6,125 bases of DNA from AM-2324 sp042091035 (GCA_042091035.1 JBELIG010000201.1:1-6125), one strand, 5' to 3'; counted from the stretch's first letter, positions 1-6,125 are shown. Translations and numbers: made by a program. Notes: a model not told the origin generated them from the letters alone.

Positions 1-1352
1 TAGATTCTGTTTGGTTTGAGCGACCGGTATTGATCCAGAATCAAAGTTCAAAGCTCTTTGTTGCACTAACAAATCATAGTGATAGTCCTGTTGAAAATAC
101 AAGGTTGTCTTTTACTGAACTCGGTGAAAATAAACCATTGGGGCAGATTGATATTCCGGCAAAAGGCACTATAGTTGATACTATTTCTATGAGTTTCGAG
201 ACACCGGGCTATCAGCATCTTTCTATTCAGATTTCAGATTACCCTGTACAATTTGACGATACTTTTTATGTCTCATTCAATGTAGAGCGTACCTTCAAAG
301 TACTGCATGTAATAGACAAGAATAAGCTTGGATTGGAGCGAAGCTTCAAAAGCTCCAGTCAATTGGAGCTCACCGCTGTTGGTGTTAGTCAATTGGATTA
401 TGCTAAGATTAATGAATATGATCTTATAGTTGTTGATGAACTAATAGAAATGAGTTCTGGACTTCAGTCTACACTTGATGCTTATCTAGAGGAGGGTGGG
501 AATTTATTTTTTATTCCAAAGCCAGACTTGCTTAGCCAATCGACGATATCCTTTTTGGCAGCTTATCAAATTCGATTGAATGGATGGGATACAACAAAGC
601 GAGAAGTTGGTCGGGTAAATACAGAGTCTTATATATTTAGTGATGTTTTTGAAAATGCTTCTGCTAATTTTTACCTACCAGGAACAAGCGGTTCTTATGC
701 GATAAGTGCAGAAAGGGCGAATGAATCTGTGATGATGTATAGAAATGGCATGGATTATTTAAGTGCTTTTGAAGTAGGTCTAGGTAATTTATTCGTTTTA
801 AGTGCTCCTTTGAGAACGGACTTTAATAGCCTTACAGATAATCCATCGATATTTGTACCAATGGTTTACAAAATGGCGAGTTCTAGCAATGAGCATAGAG
901 AGACAGCATATACTATTGGAACAGATGATCTAATTAAAATTAGATTGGATGCTGAAGCGATTGACCTAGATGGTGTATTTGCACTTGCCAATGATAATAC
1001 TGAGTTTATACCTGCGCAGCAGTTCTCGAGCGGTCAGCTTGAGTTGAATGTATATGGTCAGGTTAAGCAGGCTGGGACATATAAATTAATGGATCCTTTA
1101 GAACGCAAGGTCGCGGAAGTAGCCTATAATTATGATCGTTCAGAATCTGACTTAGATTACTTGACTGATACTGAATTGGAAGCGCAGTTTAAAGGTAAAG
1201 CAAGCATTATAACGTATAACTTGAAGGCAGACTTAACAGATCTGGTTCAAAAGAATGAAAATGGATTGAGGTTGTGGACACTTTTTTTAGTGTTAACATT
1301 GTTATTTTTACTGGGAGAATCCCTTGTATTACGATTTTGGAAAATAAACTAA
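1..1352 (+). CDS. BatA/aerotolerance-like membrane protein, 3' part (5' end outside window)
   Basis: The frame is open from the left edge (first whole codon at position 3, GAT), giving 449 visible residues to the TAA at 1350-1352. The TTG at position 30 is an internal leucine codon, not a start: the residues before it (DSVWFERPV) continue the same domain. Visible order: residues about 1-95 form a beta-rich Ig/CARDB-like region, about 98-290 a Rossmann-type amidotransferase-like domain (an IVVDE strand near 142-146, then EEGGNLFFIPKP at 163-174), and 295-380 a second beta-rich region. A single hydrophobic helix at about 422-445 is followed by a short basic tail (RFWKIN). This matches the C-terminal part of Bacteroidota BatA-domain proteins, whose N-terminal aerotolerance domain and its helices would lie upstream, placing the visible part mainly in the periplasm. 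No catalytic Cys-His pair of a true amidotransferase is evident, so that domain is probably non-enzymatic. The exact role is unknown. The next gene starts 4 nt downstream. Confidence 0.8.
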   Translation, partial: DSVWFERPVLIQNQSSKLFVALTNHSDSPVENTRLSFTELGENKPLGQIDIPAKGTIVDTISMSFETPGYQHLSIQISDYPVQFDDTFYVSFNVERTFKVLHVIDKNKLGLERSFKSSSQLELTAVGVSQLDYAKINEYDLIVVDELIEMSSGLQSTLDAYLEEGGNLFFIPKPDLLSQSTISFLAAYQIRLNGWDTTKREVGRVNTESYIFSDVFENASANFYLPGTSGSYAISAERANESVMMYRNGMDYLSAFEVGLGNLFVLSAPLRTDFNSLTDNPSIFVPMVYKMASSSNEHRETAYTIGTDDLIKIRLDAEAIDLDGVFALANDNTEFIPAQQFSSGQLELNVYGQVKQAGTYKLMDPLERKVAEVAYNYDRSESDLDYLTDTELEAQFKGKASIITYNLKADLTDLVQKNENGLRLWTLFLVLTLLFLLGESLVLRFWKIN

Positions 1353-1356
1353 CCGC

Positions 1357-2598
1357 ATGAGGTATCTTATCAAAAATGCCACAATACTGAATGGTAAAGA
1401 CCTGCTAAAAGGGCAAGATTTGCTTATTCAAAATAATGTACTGGAGAAAATTGGTCCTAGCTTGGAGGATACTTCGGCACAAGAGATTATGGGAAAAGAC
1501 CTTTGGGTCTTCCACGGTTTTTGTGATATAGGCGCACAGGTTAAAGATCCGGGTTTTGAGCATTTGGAAGATATACATAGTTTACAGAGAACTGCGGGAT
1601 CAGGAGGATATACTCAGGTTGCCGTTTTTCCCAATACGAATCCTGCTATCCACTCAAAAGCGGAGGTGAAGTATATAGCGAACTCTCAGGATAATAAAAT
1701 TCCATGCCGTTTGTCAACTATAGGAGCCGTAACTCGGGATAGTCTGGGTGTGGATATAGCTGAAATGATGGAAATGAATGAAGCTGGCGCAGTAGCTTTT
1801 TCCGATGGTAGAAAGTCAATACAGATTGGAGGTGTTATGATGCGTGCTTTGCTATATGTTAAATCTTTTGGGGGCTTAGTAATAAATAGACCAGAAGATG
1901 CATCTCTTTTTCATGAGCCTCAAATGCATGAGGGATTGACAAGCACAAGTCTTGGGATGCGTGGTCAGGCAGGTATTGCAGAAGAACTTTTTCTAGAAAG
2001 AGATCTTTCTCTCTTGGAATATACGGATTCTAAATTGTTGGTATATGGCTTGTCATCTGCTAAGTCAGTTGCAAGAGTTCGAGCTGCTAAACAGGCGGGA
2101 CTGAATGTCTCTGCATCTGTTTGTATTTGGAACTTAATATTTACAGATAAAGACCTTAGAGGGTTTGACCCGAATTATAAGCTAAAGCCAATGCTGCGAT
2201 CAGAGTCTGACCGTAGGGCTTTGATTGATGGGTTGAAAGATGGTACTATTGAGCATATTGTTTCTAATCATGATGCTTATGATGCGGAAGATAAAAAGCT
2301 TGAATTTCCATATGCGGAGTTTGGAGCAATTGGGCTGCAGACTATGTTGTCAGCCTATGATACCTATCTTTCAGAGGATATTGATTTAAGTGTATTTATT
2401 AATGCCCTCAGTAAGAATAATAGGGCGCTTCTTCAACTGGATGCACTTGAACTGAAAGAAGGGATGCCTGTAGAGATAAATGTGTTTGATCGTGGACAGA
2501 CTTGGGACTATAATGCAGCTTCCAATACTTCTAAATGTGACAACTCACCTTTATTCTTAAAGGAATTAAAAACAAAACATATTCTAACTATAAATTAA
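1357..2598 (+). CDS. Dihydroorotase-like protein (amidohydrolase family, class I) lacking metal ligands; probable pseudoenzyme
   Basis: 413 residues, the normal length for class I dihydroorotase, with the start (MRYLIKNATI) aligning to the usual family N-terminus. The family hydrolyses dihydroorotate/carbamoyl-aspartate in pyrimidine synthesis. Retained features: PNTNP at 92-96, FSDG around D150, MHEG at 190-193, the lGmrGqaGiAEE stretch at 199-210, the KLKPMLRSESDR block at 275-286 and the FPYAEFGAIGLQT stretch at 317-329. Lost features: the zinc HxH of DxHxHxREPG reads D57-I-G59-A-Q61-V-K-D-P-G; the HCED-type histidine reads R178-P-E-D; HIxHIS reads L228-V-Y-G231-L-S; the PHHL pair reads W258-N259; and the catalytic Asp of SDHAPH is N304. 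It therefore probably cannot hydrolyse dihydroorotate. By analogy with inactive PyrC' proteins, it may be a scaffold for aspartate transcarbamoylase. Gaps of 4 and 5 nt separate it from its neighbours. Automatic annotation would likely call it pyrC; the symbol is withheld because activity is doubtful. Confidence 0.88.
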   Translation: MRYLIKNATILNGKDLLKGQDLLIQNNVLEKIGPSLEDTSAQEIMGKDLWVFHGFCDIGAQVKDPGFEHLEDIHSLQRTAGSGGYTQVAVFPNTNPAIHSKAEVKYIANSQDNKIPCRLSTIGAVTRDSLGVDIAEMMEMNEAGAVAFSDGRKSIQIGGVMMRALLYVKSFGGLVINRPEDASLFHEPQMHEGLTSTSLGMRGQAGIAEELFLERDLSLLEYTDSKLLVYGLSSAKSVARVRAAKQAGLNVSASVCIWNLIFTDKDLRGFDPNYKLKPMLRSESDRRALIDGLKDGTIEHIVSNHDAYDAEDKKLEFPYAEFGAIGLQTMLSAYDTYLSEDIDLSVFINALSKNNRALLQLDALELKEGMPVEINVFDRGQTWDYNAASNTSKCDNSPLFLKELKTKHILTIN

Positions 2599-2603
2599 TA
2601 CTT

Positions 2604-3164
2604 ATGACAGACACTAACTCATTAGACGACTTATCAAAAGGAGGAAAAAATCCTGAAACAAAAAGTACGATTATCAAATATGGAGTAATTCTAGGTTTGG
2701 TATCTGTTATTATGGCAGTACTTACCAATTTATTAGGTGGTGCTGATCCTATGAATCCGAATCCAGCGGTATCCATTGGTTTAGGTTGTGGGGGTTTTAT
2801 AATCTCTATTGTTATTATTGTAATGGCTGTAAAGTCTATACGTGATAGTTCTTTCAATGACGGTAAAATTAGCCTTGGAGATGCATTTCTTATTGGTTTT
2901 TTATCTGCCCTAATTGGAACTGTAATTGCAGCATTGTATAATTATCTTAACCTTACATTGATTAATCCTGAGCAATTAGAAGTAGTTCGCGAGATGATGG
3001 AAGAGTCTATGGAGTCGGTTGAAGATGAGGCACAAGGGCTTGTTAGTTTCTTTACAAACTTTGCAACTAACCCTACGATGCAATTCTTCTCTACCCTAGT
3101 ATTCGGTGCGATTTTCAACGCAATTATTGCTATTATTGTGGCAGCAATTATGAAAAAAGATTAA
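2604..3164 (+). CDS. DUF4199-type four-helix inner-membrane protein (first of a tandem pair)
   Basis: 186 residues with no known biochemical function. Four hydrophobic segments are visible at about 23-46, 55-77, 93-115 and 160-183. The N-terminus (about 20 residues) is polar and the tail is short and basic (MKKD). The loop after helix 2 carries DGKISLGDAF (86-95), the short conserved-looking signature I associate with DUF4199 proteins of Bacteroidota. The loop between helices 3 and 4 (about 118-148) is strongly acidic and predicted helical (EMMEESMESVEDE at 130-142). The ATG lies 5 nt after the previous stop, and upstream sequence is A/T-rich without a Shine-Dalgarno motif. Its length and topology suit the family. 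Position in the run suggests an envelope-related role, but that is inference. The family assignment rests on topology and the DGKIS motif rather than a search. Confidence 0.78.
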   Translation: MTDTNSLDDLSKGGKNPETKSTIIKYGVILGLVSVIMAVLTNLLGGADPMNPNPAVSIGLGCGGFIISIVIIVMAVKSIRDSSFNDGKISLGDAFLIGFLSALIGTVIAALYNYLNLTLINPEQLEVVREMMEESMESVEDEAQGLVSFFTNFATNPTMQFFSTLVFGAIFNAIIAIIVAAIMKKD

Positions 3165-3175
3165 AATAGAGTTTA

Positions 3176-3667
3176 ATGCATCCATTATCTGTTCGTTATG
3201 GTTTGATCTCTGGAAGTGCAGTAGTGGCACTGATGTTGGGTTTTTATCTAATCAGTAAACCACTAATGCTTAATTTTTACCTCTATCTTTTGGTTTGGTG
3301 TATACCTTTATGGTTTATGTATACTAAATCTGGTGAGGTGAGTGAATCCGGTGAGGAGGGGACTTTTCGCTCTGTATTTACCCGGGCATTCCATATATTT
3401 TTGGCGGCTTCAATTATGTATCAATTGATGTATTTTGGGGTTACCTATTTCGACGAAGAGATGGTGGATGTATTAAAACAAGCAGATATAAAACGTGCAG
3501 AGGTATTCATTCCGAAAGATATGCTTAAAGAGAGACTGAGTGAGATCAATAGATCGGACTACAGTTTTAATCCAAGAGCTTCTTTTCTTACCCTTGGTTT
3601 ATCTTTAATAAAAGGGGGGATGTTGTCTATTGGCGTAGCACTAATAAAAAGAATGCGCAGCATATGA
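3176..3667 (+). CDS. Second, divergent DUF4199-like four-helix membrane protein
   Basis: 163 residues with no recognised function. Hydrophobic segments lie at about 7-27, 32-50, 67-91 and 136-157, the same layout as the protein before it. Where that one has DGKISLGDAF, this one has a related GTFRSVFTRAF (62-72). The helix 3-4 loop is long and charged (about 92-135) but mixed acidic/basic rather than acidic. It looks like a diverged tandem copy, although identity between the two is low by eye, so a common family is likely but not proven. The start is 11 nt after the previous stop. Its TGA overlaps the next gene's ATG (ATGA at 3664-3667), which implies translational coupling to the family 2 glycosyltransferase. 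With four helices and a small size next to a GtrB-like enzyme, a GtrA-like partner role is worth considering, but I see no clear GtrA signature. Confidence 0.75.
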   Translation: MHPLSVRYGLISGSAVVALMLGFYLISKPLMLNFYLYLLVWCIPLWFMYTKSGEVSESGEEGTFRSVFTRAFHIFLAASIMYQLMYFGVTYFDEEMVDVLKQADIKRAEVFIPKDMLKERLSEINRSDYSFNPRASFLTLGLSLIKGGMLSIGVALIKRMRSI

Positions 3668-4605
3668 GTAAGCAAATATCAGTTGTTGTTCCTTTACTGA
3701 ATGAATCTGAATCTTTGCCGGAATTGGCGAAGTGGATCGATAAAGTTATGCATACACATAACTTTACTTACGAATTGATCATGATCGATGACGGTAGTAC
3801 GGATAATTCTTGGGAGATTATTGAAGAACTTAGGTCTGGGAATTCAAATATCCGAGGCGTGAAGTTTAGGAGGAATTATGGTAAATCTGCAGCTTTACAT
3901 GTAGGTTTTGCAGCTGCTACCGGTGAAGTAGTCATTACTATGGATGCCGATCTTCAGGATAGTCCTGAAGAGATTCCTGAACTTAGGCGAATGATAGTAG
4001 AGGATGGCTATGATCTTGTCTCTGGCTGGAAGAAAGAACGTTTTGATTCTTTTATAAAAAATAGAACCTCAAAAGTATACAACTGGGCGGCACGCAAAAT
4101 GTCGGGTATTCAGTTGAATGACTTCAATTGTGGGCTCAAAGCTTATAGATTGGATGTCGTAAAAAATGTTGAGGTATATGGTGAGATGCATCGCTATATT
4201 CCAATCATGGCTAAGATTGCTGGCTTTAAGAATATTGGTGAGAAAGTAGTACAGCACCAAGCTAGGCAGTTTGGCGAGACTAAATTTGGTATTGCTCGCT
4301 TTATTCGTGGGCCATTGGATTTACTTTCCATTCATTTTGTGGGTAAGTTTAGTAAACGTCCTATGCACTTCTTTGGTGGTTGGGGACTATTCTTCTTATT
4401 CGCTGGATTTGTGATTTTGTCTTACCTGACTGTGGATAAACTCTTCTTTGAGTCGTATGGAATGACGGAAAGGCCTTTGTTTTTCTTTGGAATACTTACG
4501 CTTATACTTGGTATGCAAATGTTTTTGGCTGGCTTCGTTTCGGAACTAGTTTCTAGAAATGCGCCCAACAGAAATAATTATAAGATAGAGAAAGAGCTTA
4601 ACTAA
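3664..4605 (+). CDS. Family 2 glycosyltransferase, GtrB/DPMS-like, membrane-anchored
   Basis: 313 residues. The GT-A catalytic domain is cytoplasmic: VVVPLLNESESL at 7-18, nucleotide-binding IDDGSTDNS at 41-49, RRNYGK at 69-74, and metal-binding MDADLQD at 93-99 (D94/D96). RFDSFIKNRTSKVYN (126-140), FNCGLKAYR (154-162) and the basic RQFGETKFG (201-209) complete the pattern of polyisoprenyl-phosphate glycosyltransferases. Two C-terminal hydrophobic helices at about 236-257 and 271-294 anchor it, as in the GtrB group. The expected reaction is transfer of a sugar from a nucleotide sugar to undecaprenyl phosphate; the sugar cannot be read from the sequence. All catalytic residues are present and length is typical. 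Its ATG overlaps the stop of the preceding membrane protein by 4 nt, and the next glycosyltransferase starts 5 nt after its TAA. A direct role in lipopolysaccharide or other envelope glycan assembly is inference. Confidence 0.93.
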   Translation: MSKQISVVVPLLNESESLPELAKWIDKVMHTHNFTYELIMIDDGSTDNSWEIIEELRSGNSNIRGVKFRRNYGKSAALHVGFAAATGEVVITMDADLQDSPEEIPELRRMIVEDGYDLVSGWKKERFDSFIKNRTSKVYNWAARKMSGIQLNDFNCGLKAYRLDVVKNVEVYGEMHRYIPIMAKIAGFKNIGEKVVQHQARQFGETKFGIARFIRGPLDLLSIHFVGKFSKRPMHFFGGWGLFFLFAGFVILSYLTVDKLFFESYGMTERPLFFFGILTLILGMQMFLAGFVSELVSRNAPNRNNYKIEKELN

Positions 4606-4610
4606 TTTCT

Positions 4611-5726
4611 ATGAAGCGCTATGTCATACTGAGTCCTGCTAATCCGCTAAGAGGAGGTATAGCGTCCTCTTCAGAACGTCTTGCGGAAGAGATCAGGGAT
4701 CAGGGCCAGGAGGTTGATATTATATCCTTTAAAAAGCAGTATCCAGATTTATTGTTTCCGGGTAAAACGCAGTTTACCTCAGATCCACCTCCAAAAGATA
4801 TTCGTATCCACAGTTGGATACATTCCACTAATCCATTTAACTGGGTACAAGTTGCTAAAAAAATAGCACGCTTAAAGCCGGATTATGTTATTGTTCGCTA
4901 TTGGATTCCATTTATGGGGCCTAGTTTGGGATCGATTTGCAAGCGAGTTAAAAAAAGCACTGGGGCCAAGATTGTCTGTCTAGCTGATAATTTGATTCCT
5001 CATGAGGAGACTCCAGTAGATAGCATACTGACAAGAAACTTTTTAAAACATATCGATTCTATGGTCGTTATGTCAAAGTCAGTAGGTCAGGATCTTCGAA
5101 AGTTTTCAGACACCATTCCATACACCTTTGTTCCGCACCCTATCTATGATAATTATGGAGAAAAGGCTGAGCGCACCGAAGCATTAGTCCGTTTGGGACT
5201 GGATAGCGCAAAGCGGTATATATTATTCTTTGGCTTTATTCGTGCCTACAAAGGACTGGATATATTGATTGATGCTTTTGAACAGCTGAATGATCCAAAT
5301 ATTCACCTAATCGTTGCGGGAGAGTTCTATGCTGATGAAAAGGTATATAAGGAAGATGTGCGTAAAAGAGGACTTTCTGATCGCATACATTTCTATTCTG
5401 AATATATACCAAATGAAGGGGTAGCTGATTTCTTTGCGGCTGCTGATATTGTTGCTCAACCTTACAGATCGGCAACCCAGAGTGGCATCTCCCAATTGGC
5501 CTATCATTTCGAAAAACCTATGCTGGTTACTAATGTTGGGGGCTTACCAGAGATTGTTGATCATGATAAATCTGGCTATGTTGTAGATGTCAATCCGCAA
5601 GCAGTAAGCGAGGCTTTGAGCGATTTTTTTATGAATGATAGATCTCGAGGAATGACGGAAGCGACCATTCAAGCAAAAGCGCGCTTTTCTTGGAAAATGC
5701 TCTTGGAAGCGCTGAGTTCGATATAA
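4611..5726 (+). CDS. GT-B fold glycosyltransferase (GT4/family 1-like)
   Basis: 371 residues, normal for the family. The N-terminal Rossmann domain starts at once with YVILSPANPLRGGIA (4-18), whose glycine-rich loop is the acceptor-side signature. The second domain starts near 200 with ILFFGFIRAYKGLDILI (204-220), where R211 and K214 are the usual donor-phosphate contacts. It continues through IHLIVAGEF (231-239) and VADFFAAADIVAQPYRSAT (271-289), and ends with the TNVGGLPEIV block (307-316). The classical EX7E motif is replaced: the first Glu position is Q290 in ATQSGIS and no Glu sits eight residues later. I associate this ATQSG variant with a bacterial GT4 subgroup, so activity is still plausible. 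No signal peptide or membrane helix is seen, so it is probably cytosolic or membrane-peripheral. Donor and acceptor are unknown. It is the last gene of the run, followed by a 69-nt gap with a new promoter. Confidence 0.92.
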   Translation: MKRYVILSPANPLRGGIASSSERLAEEIRDQGQEVDIISFKKQYPDLLFPGKTQFTSDPPPKDIRIHSWIHSTNPFNWVQVAKKIARLKPDYVIVRYWIPFMGPSLGSICKRVKKSTGAKIVCLADNLIPHEETPVDSILTRNFLKHIDSMVVMSKSVGQDLRKFSDTIPYTFVPHPIYDNYGEKAERTEALVRLGLDSAKRYILFFGFIRAYKGLDILIDAFEQLNDPNIHLIVAGEFYADEKVYKEDVRKRGLSDRIHFYSEYIPNEGVADFFAAADIVAQPYRSATQSGISQLAYHFEKPMLVTNVGGLPEIVDHDKSGYVVDVNPQAVSEALSDFFMNDRSRGMTEATIQAKARFSWKMLLEALSSI

Positions 5727-5748
5727 GAAACTTTGGCTCATTCAAGCC

Positions 5749-5778
5749 TTTCCTTTTGCCAAATAGAATGTACCTTTG
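5749..5778 (+). promoter_or_regulatory. Bacteroidota-type promoter for gmhA
   Basis: TACCTTTG at 5771-5778 is a perfect match to the Bacteroidota -7 consensus TAnnTTTG. The best -33 candidate at accepted spacing is TTTC at 5749-5752, 18 nt upstream, one mismatch from TTTG. A perfect TTTG at 5755-5758 is only 12 nt upstream, which is too close. The element lies in the only true intergenic gap of the window. Transcription would start roughly 5783-5787, leaving a leader of only about 10-13 nt before the ATG at 5796. Confidence 0.7.
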
Positions 5779-5795
5779 CACCATATTAGATAATT

Positions 5796-6125
5796 ATGAG
5801 AGAAGATATCAAAGCGTTGATCGCAGAAAGTCTTTACGTCAAGCAGCAGTTGCTAAATAATGAAGTGCTTATTCAAAACCTTGAACTGGCTAGTAAGTTG
5901 TTTATGGATTGTTTCAAAGGCGACGGGAAAGTTCTTTTTTGTGGAAATGGAGGTTCAGCAGCAGATGCTCAGCATATTTCTGCAGAGTTGTCGGGTCGTT
6001 ACAAGTTAGATCGAAAACCACTTTTTGCAGAAGCCCTGCATGTGAATACTTCCTACATGACTGCCGTTGCTAATGATTATTCCTATGATGAAGTTTACAG
6101 CAGGATGGTAGAAGCTGCTGGCCGT
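5796..6125 (+). CDS. gmhA: Phosphoheptose isomerase (D-sedoheptulose-7-phosphate isomerase), 5' part; cut by window end
   Basis: An ATG at 5796 opens a frame that runs 110 codons to the right edge without a stop; the family is usually about 190-200 residues, so a little over half is visible. The SIS-domain signature is clear: VLFCGNGGSAADAQHISAEL at 46-65, with the sugar-phosphate loop GNGGS (50-54) and the two zinc ligands expected in GmhA, H60 and E64. GRYKLDRKPL (67-76), then ANDYSYDEVYSRMVEA (92-107), match the region after the first strand-helix unit of E. coli GmhA. It converts sedoheptulose 7-phosphate to D-glycero-D-manno-heptose 7-phosphate, the first step of ADP-heptose synthesis for lipopolysaccharide core or S-layer glycans, in the cytosol. 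There is no Shine-Dalgarno motif, and the leader looks very short. Its own promoter separates it from the preceding run, though the function agrees with the glycosyltransferases there. The DiaA-like SIS paralogues are the main alternative, but the zinc ligands favour GmhA. Confidence 0.9.
   Translation, partial: MREDIKALIAESLYVKQQLLNNEVLIQNLELASKLFMDCFKGDGKVLFCGNGGSAADAQHISAELSGRYKLDRKPLFAEALHVNTSYMTAVANDYSYDEVYSRMVEAAGR

Larger units (their letters stand above)
1..5726 (+). other. Predicted six-gene transcription unit
   Basis: Six consecutive + strand genes are separated by 4, 5, 11, -4 and 5 nt, with no TAnnTTTG-type promoter and no hairpin-plus-T-run terminator found by eye at any junction. 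They probably share one transcript that begins upstream of the window and ends in the 5727-5795 gap. None of the starts at 1357, 2604, 3176, 3664 or 4611 has a clear Shine-Dalgarno motif; upstream sequence is A/T-rich, as is usual in Bacteroidota. Co-transcription is inferred from spacing only. Confidence 0.7.

Noticed and set aside
30..32. TTG as the start codon of the first gene
   Set aside because: The frame is open to the window edge and the preceding residues (DSVWFERPV) fit the same beta-rich domain, so the gene is 5'-truncated and its start lies outside.
2588..2857. Minus-strand open frame of 89 codons opposite the first DUF4199 gene
   Set aside because: Its composition is the mirror of a hydrophobic membrane gene, it has no recognisable domain or promoter, and it conflicts with a well-supported + strand gene.
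3119..3151. A/T-rich repeat-like stretch with GCAAT/ATTGC symmetry near the end of the first DUF4199 gene
   Set aside because: It is explained by repeated Ala and Ile codons in the fourth membrane helix.
3868..3904. Perfect AGGAGG followed 4 nt later by ATG, opening an eight-codon frame (MVNLQLYM)
   Set aside because: AGGAGG encodes the Arg pair of the conserved RRNYGK motif of the glycosyltransferase, and the frame ends after eight codons. Shine-Dalgarno use is also weak in Bacteroidota.
4069..4260. Minus-strand open frame of 63 codons inside the GT2 gene
   Set aside because: It is fully embedded in a strongly conserved coding region and shows no domain or initiation signal.
5236..5741. 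Three overlapping minus-strand open frames opposite the GT4 gene
   Set aside because: They overlap each other and the conserved C-terminal domain of the glycosyltransferase, and their translations look like non-coding shadow.
5735..5757. Possible intrinsic terminator after the GT4 gene: GGCT (5735-5738) and AGCC (5745-5748) with a 6-nt loop, then TTTCCTTTT
   Set aside because: A 4-bp stem and an interrupted T-tract are too weak to call, and the tract overlaps the gmhA promoter region. Termination may occur here but is not supported by this structure alone.
5755..5758. TTTG as -33 element of the gmhA promoter
   Set aside because: It is only 12 nt from the -7 element, shorter than the roughly 17-23 nt spacing known for these promoters. 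TTTC at 5749-5752 fits the spacing better.

Overview
The window looks like chromosomal DNA from a member of the Bacteroidota, most likely a Cytophagales-type marine or environmental lineage. Four things point this way. The DNA is moderately AT-rich. None of the five complete upstream regions carries a convincing Shine-Dalgarno sequence. A canonical Bacteroidota -7 element (TACCTTTG, matching TAnnTTTG) precedes the last gene. The gene types also fit: a BatA-like membrane protein, a dihydroorotase homologue without a metal site, and DUF4199 proteins. The phylum call is fairly safe; the order is inference from remembered gene content.

All genes lie on the + strand. Six of them (positions 1-5726) form one tightly packed run with spacings of 4, 5, 11, -4 and 5 nt, so they are probably co-transcribed from a promoter upstream of the window. 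In order they are: the 3' part of a BatA/aerotolerance-like membrane protein (the gene is open at the left edge); a class I dihydroorotase homologue whose zinc ligands are replaced; two consecutive small four-helix membrane proteins of DUF4199 type; a GtrB/dolichol-phosphate-mannose-synthase-like family 2 glycosyltransferase with two C-terminal membrane helices; and a GT-B fold (GT4-like) glycosyltransferase. After a 69-nt intergenic stretch with its own promoter, a seventh gene begins: gmhA, sedoheptulose-7-phosphate isomerase, cut by the right edge.

The right half (GT2, GT4, GmhA) points to cell-envelope glycan work: a lipid-linked sugar transfer step, a further glycosyl transfer, and the first step of ADP-heptose synthesis. 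The left half links a membrane/periplasmic Bat-like protein with a probably non-catalytic dihydroorotase, which may be a structural partner of aspartate transcarbamoylase or may have another role. The most interesting points are the consistent loss of every dihydroorotase metal ligand, and the translational coupling of a four-helix membrane protein to the GtrB-like enzyme, a layout resembling GtrA-GtrB. There is no RNA gene, mobile element, CRISPR array or phage signal, and no gene-free stretch longer than 69 nt.
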